DNA from: Bradyrhizobium macuxiense
GTDB lineage: Bacteria; Pseudomonadota; Alphaproteobacteria; Rhizobiales; Xanthobacteraceae
Direction of reading: 5' to 3'
Assembly: GCF_007993935.1 (NCBI RefSeq)
Contig: NZ_VITY01000004.1
Coordinates: forward strand, 516,766 to 580,765
Length of the DNA stretch: 64,000 bases
Part shown: positions 17,761-25,863 of the stretch, one piece after another
How positions within the stretch are numbered: position 1 is the stretch's first letter
How the letters are laid out: the number at the start of each line of letters is the position of its first letter
Notes under the pieces: model-generated
What the model saw: only the letters and a program-made list of their open reading frames with translations
The model's database searches: none
Told to the model about the DNA's origin: nothing
Program-made: the position numbers and the translations under genes

Positions 17761-17866
17761 CCGTCATCCTGAGGAGCCGCGAAGCGGCGTCTCGAAGGAT
17801 GCACGGCCCAGCAGGTGGCCGTCGACCCATCGAGACGCGCGCTTTGCGCGCTCCTCAGGGTGACGG
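17761..17866. repeat. CCGTCATCCTGAGG palindromic repeat
   Basis: The arms CCGTCATCCTGAGG and CCTCAGGGTGACGG enclose a second pair around GCCGCGAAGCGGC and GCGCGCTTTGCGCGC. It lies between the converging EAL-protein and phaR genes. The same family is at 21127-21291. Confidence 0.8.
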
Positions 17867-17902
17867 ATCACGAAGCTGAACGTATTGCGCCGAAGCGAAG
17901 AC

Positions 17903-18493
17903 CTACTCGTCCTTCTTCGCCGGCTGCGACATGCGCTCGAGGCGCTCCTGCATGTCCTTCATCTGGCGGCGCAGGTCGTCGATGTTGCCGTCGTCAGGTG
18001 TCGGCTCCGGCACCTTCTCGGTCTCCGTGCCGCCGCGCTGCGGCACGAACGGCTTGAACATCGAGAAGGTCTGCTGGAACAGCTCCATGTTGCGGCGGAC
18101 CTGCTCTTCCAAGGGCGCAAACGGCGTGCCGCTCAGGGCACCCGCGATCTGCTTGCGGAATTTCTCCTGTTCCTTGGTCAGCGTCTCGATCGACTGTTCG
18201 AGATATTTCGGCACCACCATCTGCATGCTGTCGCCGTAGAACCGGATCAGCTGGCGCAGGAACGTGGTCGGCAGCAGGTTCTGTCCGGCCTTGTTCTCCT
18301 GCTCGAAGATGATTTGCGCGAGCACGGAGCGGGTAATGTCATCGCCGGTCTTTGCGTCGTAGACGAGGAAATCCTCGCCTTCCTTCACCATCGCCGCGAG
18401 ATCCTCGAGCGTCACGTAGGTGCTCGTACCGGTATTATAGAGCCGCCGGTTCGCGTATTTCTTGATCGTGGTCGGTTGTTCAGATTTTGCCAT
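17903..18493 (-). CDS. phaR: polyhydroxyalkanoate synthesis repressor PhaR
   Basis: This protein has 196 residues. The N-terminal PHB/PHA accumulation regulator DNA-binding domain (IKKYANRRLYNTGTSTYVTL) is followed by the second conserved domain (LLPTTFLRQLIRFYGDSMQM and SIETLTKEQEKFRKQI). The tail has a short coiled coil (DDLRRQMKDMQERLERM). PhaR binds both DNA and nascent polyhydroxybutyrate granules: free PhaR represses phasin, its own gene and other targets, and granules titrate it away. It is divergent from phaA, with a TGC-rich dyad in between at 18552-18568 that fits autoregulation. The start ATG gives the canonical N-terminus. Confidence 0.95.
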   Translation of the reverse strand: MAKSEQPTTIKKYANRRLYNTGTSTYVTLEDLAAMVKEGEDFLVYDAKTGDDITRSVLAQIIFEQENKAGQNLLPTTFLRQLIRFYGDSMQMVVPKYLEQSIETLTKEQEKFRKQIAGALSGTPFAPLEEQVRRNMELFQQTFSMFKPFVPQRGGTETEKVPEPTPDDGNIDDLRRQMKDMQERLERMSQPAKKDE

Positions 18494-18551
18494 GGGCTCT
18501 CACTTCAACACCGAAGAACCTGGAACCCCACGGCATCGCCGCAGGGCAAAA

Positions 18552-18568
18552 TGCAACGCATCGCAGCA
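18552..18568. promoter_or_regulatory. candidate PhaR operator
   Basis: TGCAACGCATCGCAGCA contains two overlapping TGC-N3-GCA half-sites. CGCATCGCAGCA fits 11 of 12 positions of the TGC-R-N-Y-GCA-S-M-A type PhaR site I recall for Bradyrhizobium. It lies about 60 bases upstream of the phaR start, where repressor binding would block phaR and possibly affect phaA. This is inferred from motif and location only. Confidence 0.45.
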
Positions 18569-18702
18569 AAGGTAAGCATTTTCAAAGCGCTTCGGCTACC
18601 GTTTTGTGCTTTGCGGTTAATTCCAAAGCATAGGATTTGCTCAGGAATGTGCCAAGAGCGTCATTTTGAGTGCGCCGCGGCGCGTTTTGCGCGTCAGCGC
18701 GA

Positions 18703-18731
18703 TTGACATGTCCCGACGAGGTTTACAGGAT
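18703..18731 (+). promoter_or_regulatory. candidate phaA promoter
   Basis: A consensus -35 TTGACA (18703-18708) is followed after 17 bases by CAGGAT (18726-18731), a weak -10. The start codon is about 75 bases further on. The rest of the 312-base phaR-phaA gap shows the PhaR-like dyad at 18552 and otherwise nothing recognisable. Confidence 0.35.
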
Positions 18732-18796
18732 AGTCACCAAGAGACAGGCCCGCCAAACCGGCCGCCCGCCGTCGAGAAACCCAGCTACAACCATAG

Positions 18797-19984
<1,188 letters not shown>

Positions 19985-20055
19985 ACAAAAGGCAGCGAGG
20001 CCGGCTAGGTGATGAAAAGATCATCTGTCAACCGTGACGCGAACTGATAGAAAAG

Positions 20056-20086
20056 ATGCCCGGCTTTGCGCCGGGCATTTTTGTTT
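20056..20086 (+). terminator. rho-independent terminator after phaA
   Basis: A perfect 9-bp stem, ATGCCCGGC (20056-20064) with GCCGGGCAT (20070-20078), has a 5-base loop and is followed by TTTTGTTT. It is the clearest intrinsic terminator in the window. Confidence 0.92.
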
Positions 20087-20089
20087 CGA

Positions 20090-20197
20090 GAGCATGATCC
20101 GGACCCGGAGGGCCGCGTTAGCGCAAAGTGTGAAGCGGTTTTCCGAAAGGATCATGCTCAAAAAGGGAGCTGAAGCGCGACGATCCCATCGCGCTTC
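20090..20197. repeat. composite palindromic repeat, GAGCATGAT family
   Basis: Hairpin A has arms GAGCATGATCC...GGATCATGCTC (20090-20159), with the insert GGCCGCGTTAGCGCAAAGTG also seen at 50524. Hairpin B is GAAGCGCGA/TCGCGCTTC (20172-20197). It sits between the phaA terminator and phaB. Confidence 0.85.
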
Positions 20198-20257
20198 GTT
20201 GTGAGTGCGTAGGCCGGAGTTATCCGGTTATAAAAGACGGCCAAGGAGGAAACGGAC

Positions 20258-20983
20258 ATGGCACGTGTTGCATTGGTGACGGGCGGAACGCGGGGCATTG
20301 GAGCTGCGATCAGCAAGGCGCTGAAAGCGGCGGGCTACAAGGTGGCGGCAAGCTACGCCGGCAATGACGCCGCGGCGGAGAAGTTCAAGGCGGAGAGCGG
20401 GATTCCCGTCTACAAGTGGGACGTCTCATCGTTCGACGCCTGCGCGGCCGGCGTGAAGCAGGTCGAGGCCGATCTCGGCCCGGTCGACGTACTCGTCAAC
20501 AATGCCGGTATCACCAAGGACACCGCCTTCCACAAGATGACGCTCGAGCAGTGGAATGCCGTGATCAACACCAACCTCGGCTCGCTGTTCAACATGACGC
20601 GCCAGGTGATCGAGGGCATGCGCGCCCGCAAGTTCGGCCGCGTCATTTCGATCTCCTCGATCAACGGCCAGAAGGGCCAGTTCGGCCAGGTCAACTACTC
20701 CGCGGCGAAGGCCGGCGACATCGGCTTCACCAAGGCGCTGGCGCTGGAGAACGCCAAGGGCGGCATCACCGTCAACGTGATCTGCCCGGGCTACATCAAC
20801 ACCGAAATGGTGCAGGCGGTGCCGAAGGACGTGCTCGAGAAGAACGTGATCCCGCAGATTCCGGTCAACCGGCTCGGCGAACCCGAGGAGATCGCGCGCG
20901 CCGTGGTGTTCCTCGCGGCTGACGACGCCGGTTTCATCACCGGCTCGACGCTGACCGTGAACGGCGGCCAGTATCACGCCTAG
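20258..20983 (+). CDS. phaB: acetoacetyl-CoA reductase
   Basis: This protein has 241 residues. It is an NADPH-dependent short-chain dehydrogenase reducing acetoacetyl-CoA to (R)-3-hydroxybutyryl-CoA, the monomer for polyhydroxybutyrate synthase. The cofactor-binding TGGTRGIG is at residues 8-15, NNAG at 81-84, and the catalytic Ser (about S134), Y147 and K151 lie in the ISISSINGQ and NYSAAKAG segments. A strong ribosome site AAGGAGG (20243-20249) lies 8 bases before the ATG. The length and the C-terminal FITGSTLTVNGGQYHA are as expected for PhaB. The polymer synthase phaC is not in the window. Confidence 0.95.
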   Translation: MARVALVTGGTRGIGAAISKALKAAGYKVAASYAGNDAAAEKFKAESGIPVYKWDVSSFDACAAGVKQVEADLGPVDVLVNNAGITKDTAFHKMTLEQWNAVINTNLGSLFNMTRQVIEGMRARKFGRVISISSINGQKGQFGQVNYSAAKAGDIGFTKALALENAKGGITVNVICPGYINTEMVQAVPKDVLEKNVIPQIPVNRLGEPEEIARAVVFLAADDAGFITGSTLTVNGGQYHA

Positions 20984-21023
20984 TCGCTTTTACATTCATT
21001 GCCTGCGACAAATGCAGGCGTTT

Positions 21024-21081
21024 GCGCTAGCGACGAAGCAATCCACTCCGGTATGAGGCCGCGTGGATTGCTTCGCAGCGC
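21024..21081. repeat. GAAGCAATCCAC palindromic repeat
   Basis: Arms containing GCGCTAGCGACGAAGCAATC and GATTGCTTCGCAGCGC pair across a 16-base loop region. It is preceded by a small hairpin GCCTGC/GCAGGC (about 21001-21019) that could end phaB transcription. The GAAGCAATCCA motif recurs in the repeats at 46161 and 52112. Confidence 0.7.
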
Positions 21082-21126
21082 TTTTCATCAGCAGGGCTGT
21101 TGTCGGCAGCCACTCGGAACTGTAAT

Positions 21127-21291
21127 CCGTCATCCTGAGGAGCGCGGAACGCGCGTCTCGAAGGATCGACGGCCCGGGTGTTTCCGCACACAAGGTCTCT
21201 CTCGCGGCGGCTGCAGGGCCGTGCATCCTTCGAGGCTCGCTACGCGAGCACCTCCAGCGACAAAGGCGAAGCCTTTGCGCGGGGATGACGG
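21127..21291. repeat. CCGTCATCCTGAGG palindromic repeat, long form
   Basis: This is a 165-bp copy of the family seen at 17761. It begins CCGTCATCCTGAGGAGCG and ends GGGGATGACGG, with inner complementary segments around TCTCGAAGGAT and ATCCTTCGAGG. Together with 21024-21081 it fills most of the 339-base gap between phaB and the EamA gene. No gene is seen there. Confidence 0.8.
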
Positions 21292-21322
21292 TGATAGCCT
21301 GTTGACTCGCAACGATAAGACA

Positions 21323-22195
21323 ATGACGACCCGAACTGCCACCCTTGTCGGACTGACCGCCATCCTGATGTGGTCGCTGCTGTCGGTCATGACGGTTGCG
21401 ACCGGGGCGATACCGGCGTTCCAGCTCGCCGCCATGACGTTTGCGATCGGCGCCGCGTTCGCGTTCGCAAGCTTCCTGTTGCGTCCGGCCGCCTTCGGCG
21501 CGTTGAAACAGCCGCTGGTCGCCTGGGTCGTCGGCGTCGGCGGGCTGTTCGGCTATCACGCGCTGTATTTCCTGGCGCTGCGGTTCGCGCCGCCGGCCGA
21601 GGCCGGCCTGCTCAATTATCTCTGGCCGCTGCTGATCGTGCTGTTCTCCTCGCTGCTGCCGGGCGAGCGGCTTGCGATCCATCACATCGTCGGCGCGCTG
21701 CTTGGGCTTGCCGGCACCGTGCTGCTGTTCGCCGGCAACACCGGCGCCTTCACAAGTGCGCAGATTCCAGGCTTTGTGGCGGCGTTTGTCGCGGCGTTCG
21801 TGTGGGCGGCCTATTCGGTGATGTCGCGGCGGCTCAAGGCGGTGCCGACCGATGCGGTGGCGGGCTTCTGCCTTGCGACGGCGGTGCTCGCAGCAGCCGT
21901 GCACATGATGGTGGAGACCACGGTGTGGCCCGCGACATCGCTGCAATGGTTCGCGGTCATAGCGCTCGGCATCGGTCCGGTGGGCGCGGCGTTCTTTGCC
22001 TGGGACATCGGCATGAAGCGCGGCGACATCCGCGTGCTCGGCGCCGCTTCCTATGCCACGCCGCTGCTCTCGACCGCGTTCCTGATCGCGGCGGGCTTTG
22101 CCAAGCCCAGCGCCAACATCGCCATCGCCGCGATCCTGATCGCGGGCGGCGGGTTGATCGCGGCGAAAGACATGGTGCTCAGAAAAAGAACGTAG
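21323..22195 (+). CDS. EamA/DMT-superfamily permease
   Basis: This protein has 290 residues with ten predicted transmembrane helices in two EamA halves, all in the inner membrane. Features are AGLLNYLWPLLIVLFSSLLP in the first half and GPVGAAFFAWDIGMKRGDIR in the second, similar to the YddG-like group of drug/metabolite exporters, some of which export aromatic amino acids. The substrate cannot be assigned. ATG 21323 was chosen because the frame upstream runs through a palindromic repeat. The ribosome site is weak. Its stop codon lies inside the palindrome at 22191-22277. Confidence 0.85.
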   Translation: MTTRTATLVGLTAILMWSLLSVMTVATGAIPAFQLAAMTFAIGAAFAFASFLLRPAAFGALKQPLVAWVVGVGGLFGYHALYFLALRFAPPAEAGLLNYLWPLLIVLFSSLLPGERLAIHHIVGALLGLAGTVLLFAGNTGAFTSAQIPGFVAAFVAAFVWAAYSVMSRRLKAVPTDAVAGFCLATAVLAAAVHMMVETTVWPATSLQWFAVIALGIGPVGAAFFAWDIGMKRGDIRVLGAASYATPLLSTAFLIAAGFAKPSANIAIAAILIAGGGLIAAKDMVLRKRT

Positions 22196-22277
22196 GATGG
22201 GTAGAGCGCAGCGAAACCCATCATCTCGCCGCGTGGAGAGAAGTTGATGGGTTTCGCTGCGCTCTACCCATCCTACG
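22191..22277. terminator. long perfect palindrome between converging genes, likely bidirectional terminator
   Basis: Two 30-base-plus complementary arms, starting CGTAGGATGGGTAGAGCGCA and ending GCTCTACCCATCCTACG, surround a 20-base loop. The arms include the last codons of the EamA gene and reach 4 bases from the cupin stop. Its position and strength suggest transcription termination in both directions. It has the look of a dispersed repeat. Confidence 0.75.
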
Positions 22278-22280
22278 AAG

Positions 22281-22715
22281 CTAGCGAGCTGGCTTCCAAC
22301 CTTTCGGCGCTAGCTCGAACTTCGAAAACTCGAATCCCGGCGCGACGGTACAACCGACCAGCGTCCAGTCGCCGCTGCTTTCGGCGGCCTGCCAGGCGCC
22401 TGCCGGCACGATCGCCTGTGGCTGTTCGCCGTGCGCGACATCCGGCCCGAGCGTGATCGCGTGCTGTGGCTCGCCATCCCGCGCGATCTTCAGCGTCAGC
22501 GGTGCGCCCGCGTAATAGTGCCACATCTCGACGGCGTCGATGCGGTGCCAGTGCGAGCGCTCGCCGCGCGCGAGCAGGAAATAGATCGCGGTCGAATGCG
22601 CGCGTCCGTCGGCATCACGGCGCTCGTCGCGAAATGTCTCGCGATAATGCCCGCCTTCGGGATGCGGCTTCAAGTCGAGCCGCGCAATGATGTCGACAGC
22701 CGAGAGCTGTGACAT
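22281..22715 (-). CDS. DUF985 cupin-fold protein
   Basis: This protein has 144 residues. The sequence follows the DUF985 cupin family: LDLKPHPEGGHYRETFRD, STAIYFLLARGERSHWHRID, EMWHYYAGAPLTL, VAHGEQPQAIVPAGAWQAAE and VAPGFEFSKFELAP. These make a double-stranded beta-helix that may bind metal or a sugar-like ligand. No enzyme activity is assigned. The start overlaps the gloB stop by one base (TGATG), so the two are translationally coupled, hinting at a role connected with glyoxalase or sugar-damage metabolism. That link is inference. Confidence 0.85.
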   Translation of the reverse strand: MSQLSAVDIIARLDLKPHPEGGHYRETFRDERRDADGRAHSTAIYFLLARGERSHWHRIDAVEMWHYYAGAPLTLKIARDGEPQHAITLGPDVAHGEQPQAIVPAGAWQAAESSGDWTLVGCTVAPGFEFSKFELAPKGWKPAR

Positions 22716-23482
22716 CAGGACTTGTTCTTGCGCTCGCGGAGCTCGCCGAACACCAGCGCCGGGTCGGCGCCCTTCATGTGCAGCTTGGCCGCGACAGCGG
22801 GCTCGTCGGCGCGCAGGAACACGTTGGCCTTCTTTTCGTCGCCGAGCAGCACAGGAATCGTCGGCTTGTTCTCGGCGCGCAGCTTCGTCACTTCCTCGGC
22901 GCGGGCCTGCAGATGCGGATTGTCGGCCTCGATGGTGAGCGCGAACTTCACGTTGGAGGCGGTGTATTCGTGGCCGCAATACAGACGGAAATCGTCCGGC
23001 AGCGAGCGCAGCTTCAAAAGCGAATCCCACATCATCGGATAGGTGCCTTCGAACACCCGGCCGCAGCCGATCGAGAACAGCGTGTCGGCGGCGAACACCG
23101 CTTTCTCGCCGTCGAACACGTAGGAGATATGGTCGAGCGTATGGCCGGGCGTTTCCACCACGCGGGCCAGGAGACTGCCGACCTTGATCACATCGGCATT
23201 GGCGGCGCGCAGGTCGACATTGGCGATCTTCGCCGACTGGTCGTGCGGGGCGACGACGCGGCAGCCGTATTTCTGCTTCAGCTCGGCGACGCCGCCGACA
23301 TGGTCGCCATGGTGATGGGTGATCAGGATGTCGGTCAGCGTCCAGCCTTCGCGCTCCAGCGCCTTGATGATCGGGCCGGCCTCCGGCGCGTCGATCGACG
23401 CGGTCGCCTTGGTGACGGGATCGTGGATCAGGTACCCGAAATTGTCGGTGAGGCAGCTGAAGGTGCGAATTTCGGCGGTCAT
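22715..23482 (-). CDS. gloB: hydroxyacylglutathione hydrolase (glyoxalase II)
   Basis: This protein has 255 residues. It hydrolyses S-lactoylglutathione to lactate and glutathione, completing methylglyoxal detoxification in the cytoplasm. The metallo-beta-lactamase metal motif THHHGDH is at residues 55-61, with VETPGHTLDHISY, AADTLFSIGCGRVFEG and YCGHEYTASNVKFA following as in authentic GloB, including the substrate-binding C-terminal domain. ATG 23482 has GGAG 6 bases upstream; an ATG at 23512 would add ten residues. The downstream cupin gene is coupled to it, and a methyltransferase gene is divergent. Confidence 0.95.
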   Translation of the reverse strand: MTAEIRTFSCLTDNFGYLIHDPVTKATASIDAPEAGPIIKALEREGWTLTDILITHHHGDHVGGVAELKQKYGCRVVAPHDQSAKIANVDLRAANADVIKVGSLLARVVETPGHTLDHISYVFDGEKAVFAADTLFSIGCGRVFEGTYPMMWDSLLKLRSLPDDFRLYCGHEYTASNVKFALTIEADNPHLQARAEEVTKLRAENKPTIPVLLGDEKKANVFLRADEPAVAAKLHMKGADPALVFGELRERKNKS

Positions 23483-23516
23483 GATATCTCCACGAACAAA
23501 CGGGACGGGCATTTCA

Positions 23517-23565
23517 GAGCATGATCTTTTCGAAAAACCGGTGCCCGCTTTTTCGGATCATGCTC
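23517..23565. repeat. GAGCATGATC palindromic repeat in a divergent promoter region
   Basis: The arms GAGCATGATC...GATCATGCTC have the core AAACCGGTGCCCGC. Unlike most copies here it lies between divergent genes (gloB and the methyltransferase), so it would be in an untranslated leader and not a 3' end. Confidence 0.8.
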
Positions 23566-23665
23566 TTAACGCGCCCAATATAGGTGTGAAATATGGCGTT
23601 AACGCTCCGGCGGCAACGCAATTTTCCGCGCTCCCCGGCCGCAGGGGGCATGTTAGGCTGGCACC

Positions 23666-24418
23666 ATGGACGTCATCGACCTCCGCGACTTCTATTCGCA
23701 GCGCCTCGGCATCGTGGCGCGGCAGCTGATCAACCGCGGCATCCGTGCACGGTGGCCGAACGCGGAAGGCCAGCGCGTGCTCGGCCTCGGCTATCCGACG
23801 CCTTACCTCGGCCTGTTCCGCGATACCTGCGAGCGCTGCATCGCCTTCATGCCGGCGGCCCAGGGCGTGCTGAAATGGCCGACCGGACGGCCGGCGCTGG
23901 CGACCCTGATCGACGAATTCTCGATGCCGCTGCCGGATGCCGCGGTCGACCGCGTGCTCTTGGTGCATGCGCTGGAGATGTCCGACGATCCGGAGCGGTT
24001 GCTGCGCGAGGTGTGGCGGGTGCTGTCGCCGTCGGGACGACTGATCGCGATCATCCCGAACCGCCGCGGCGTGTGGACGCGCACCGACGCCACGCCGTTC
24101 GGCCATGGCCGGCCCTATTCACGGGCGCAGATCACCCAGCTGTTGCGGCAGACCTGGTTCACACCAGCGTCATGGGGCGAGGCGCTGTTCATGCCGCCGG
24201 TGCAGGGCAGCTGGTTCCTGCGCTCGGCGATGGCGTGGGAGCGCGTCGGCGCGGCGCTGTCGATGCCGTTCGCCGGCGTACATATCGTTGAAGCGAGCAA
24301 GCAGGTGTATCGCGCGATCCCGGCGCGGCGCGAGCGCACGCAACTGATCCCGTCGTTGCGGCCGGTGCTGGTGCCGTCCTCGACGGCGACGCGCAAATCC
24401 AGTCACTCGGAATCGTAA
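23666..24418 (+). CDS. SAM-dependent methyltransferase (type 11-like)
   Basis: This protein has 250 residues. The class I methyltransferase fold is visible but divergent: RVLGLGYPTPYLGLF replaces the usual glycine-rich motif I, PDAAVDRVLLVHALEM is the motif around strand 4, and EVWRVLSPSGRLIAIIPNR is the classical post-motif region. The C-terminal part (VWTRTDATPFGHGRPYS and QVYRAIPAR) is characteristic of an alphaproteobacterial group often found beside gloB. The substrate is unknown and the protein is cytoplasmic. The start matches the first ATG, with weak ribosome binding. Confidence 0.8.
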   Translation: MDVIDLRDFYSQRLGIVARQLINRGIRARWPNAEGQRVLGLGYPTPYLGLFRDTCERCIAFMPAAQGVLKWPTGRPALATLIDEFSMPLPDAAVDRVLLVHALEMSDDPERLLREVWRVLSPSGRLIAIIPNRRGVWTRTDATPFGHGRPYSRAQITQLLRQTWFTPASWGEALFMPPVQGSWFLRSAMAWERVGAALSMPFAGVHIVEASKQVYRAIPARRERTQLIPSLRPVLVPSSTATRKSSHSES

Positions 24419-24419
24419 A

Positions 24420-24478
24420 CGGGGTGGGGTGATCTTTCAACGCGGGCGGAGCCCGATTGGAGAGATCACCCCACCCCG
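24420..24478. terminator. palindrome between converging methyltransferase and DUF4167 genes
   Basis: Perfect 16-bp arms CGGGGTGGGGTGATCT and AGATCACCCCACCCCG have a small inner stem (CGGGC/GCCCG). It probably acts as a bidirectional terminator. The following 90 bases contain another GC-rich dyad around GCGAGCTTCGCTCG. Confidence 0.8.
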
Positions 24479-24568
24479 TTACGCATTCCGCTACGCTTCA
24501 TGCGCAACGACCCCCGAGCGAGCTTCGCTCGTCTCGACCCCTCCAGGGGAGGGTGGCTGCGCGGTGCG

Positions 24569-25348
24569 TTACTCGTTGCCCGGATTGAAGTCGTCGCCGG
24601 TCGGCGCGGGCTGCGCTGCCATGTCGGGGCGCGGACCGTGCGGACGGCGGCGGCGGCGCGGGAAACGCTCGCTGCGCTCACCGCGTTCGGCAGCACCGCC
24701 ATTGTTGCCTTCATAGGCGCCACCGTTGACCTGCGGCTGCGCGCCGCCGGTGATGAACGAGGGCAGGCGATCGACGCCGCCGGCATCGGCCATCGCGGGC
24801 TGCGGCTGGTTCTGCGGTTGCGGCTGGTATTGCGGCTGCGCACGATGCTCGCGTTCGCGGTGTTCACGCGGCTGCTGCTGGTCACGCTCGCGGTGCTCGC
24901 GCGGCTGCTGCTCGCGCTGGTACGGCTGCTGGCCGTTGTCGCGCATGAAGGGTTGCGGCTGCTGCGGCACGAAGCCCGGCTCCTGGCCGAAGCTTGAATA
25001 GCCGTCGCTGTCGTCGTCGCCGTCCTCGGTCGCGACCGGCTCGGCGTCGGGGCGCGGCTGCTGCTGATTCTGCCGGAACTGCTCCTGTGCGGCCGCGATG
25101 ATCCGGTAGTAGTGCTCGGCGTGCTGGTAGTAGTTTTCGGCTGCCACCGGATCGCCGGAGGAGCGTGCATCGCGCGCCAGCTGAACGTATTTCTCGGCAA
25201 CGTGGGAGGCCGTGCCGCGGATCTTGATGTCGGGTCCGTTCGATTCGTACACCCGTGTCAGGGGATTCTGGCCGCGCCGGTTATTGTTGTTGTTATTGTT
25301 GTTGTTATTCCGGTTGCGCATCCGCTTGTTGTTCTGACCGTTTCTCAT
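24569..25348 (-). CDS. DUF4167 domain protein, Asn-rich, probable RNA-binding
   Basis: This protein has 259 residues. The N-terminal DUF4167 domain (about residues 1-80) contains a basic Asn/Arg-rich start with a ten-residue Asn run, then NPLTRVYESNGPDIKIRGTA and AEKYVQLARDARSSGDPVAA. The remainder is low complexity: Gln/Pro/Arg/Glu-rich (REHRERDQQQ), then acidic and Gly/Asn stretches, ending RRRRRPHGPRP. Such composition suggests RNA binding and a disordered, condensate-prone protein, but this is inference. It lies downstream of prmC, as is usual in this lineage. Its 515-base upstream gap holds tandem repeats (25395-25476). Confidence 0.88.
   Translation of the reverse strand: MRNGQNNKRMRNRNNNNNNNNNNRRGQNPLTRVYESNGPDIKIRGTASHVAEKYVQLARDARSSGDPVAAENYYQHAEHYYRIIAAAQEQFRQNQQQPRPDAEPVATEDGDDDSDGYSSFGQEPGFVPQQPQPFMRDNGQQPYQREQQPREHRERDQQQPREHREREHRAQPQYQPQPQNQPQPAMADAGGVDRLPSFITGGAQPQVNGGAYEGNNGGAAERGERSERFPRRRRRPHGPRPDMAAQPAPTGDDFNPGNE
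25280..25309 (-). repeat. poly-Asn codon microsatellite
   Basis: Ten consecutive Asn codons are arranged as a 12-base period (AATAACAACAAC on the coding strand, 2.5 copies). The tract lies near the start of the DUF4167 gene, and changes of one period would keep the frame. Confidence 0.85.
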
Positions 25349-25394
25349 CTGTCGCCTTTTATTCCAGCCCTGAAGTTATTGCAGTCCACAGTGC

Positions 25395-25476
25395 GATTCT
25401 CAGAAGTCCGATTCCCAGAAAGTCCGATTTCTCAGAAGTCCAAATTTCTCAGAAGTCCGATTTGCAAAGTCCGATT
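25395..25476 (-). repeat. degenerate tandem repeat in the DUF4167 leader
   Basis: Five units of 14-17 bases read AATCGGACTTCTGAG on the coding strand, with starts near 25409, 25425, 25441, 25458 and 25472. They lie 47-128 bases upstream of the DUF4167 start codon, within the probable 5' untranslated region. Confidence 0.8.
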
Positions 25477-25863
25477 CGACGCGCGCCTAGGCGCACGGAA
25501 TCGCAATACCGTTCGAAGTGGCTTCGATGTCGCTGACCATCGCGTTCAGCAAATACGCGTTCCCCAACCGCCGACAAAACCCGCCAGCGACCAAATCATT
25601 CCGCCCGTCGAGACAGGCCCAGTTCTCGTGCGTAAGTCTTCAAGCGCAATAACAGGCTTTCGTTCGCTTGGCGGTCGAGAGCAGCACAGCTTCGGCTATT
25701 GCGCTCAATGAGACCTGCGTTCCTGGAACCTTTCGATCGGCGGGCTCTGCTGAACCCTGGTCATCACCCGTAACGGTTTACGGGGCCAGCACCGATGTTG
25801 TGCCCGGAACGTAGTCGTTCCCGGGAGATAATCCAAGAGGTTTTTTTTCGTTCCAATAGGACT
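25477..25863. other. intergenic region between prmC and DUF4167 with possible structured RNA
   Basis: There is no convincing gene in these 387 bases. Visible structure includes perfect 9-bp arms AGCGCAATA (25653-25661) and TATTGCGCT (25697-25705), a GC-rich dyad CCCGGAACG...CGTTCCCGGG (25803-25824) and a run of eight T at 25841-25848. The last two could together end a rightward transcript, or the region may be the long leader of DUF4167 on the other strand. A small RNA is possible but not identified. Confidence 0.35.

Noticed and set aside
25477..25863. Possible 6S RNA, SRP RNA or tmRNA in the long gap upstream of DUF4167
   Set aside because: I found none of their conserved sequence motifs; only unspecific dyads are visible, so no named RNA is called.
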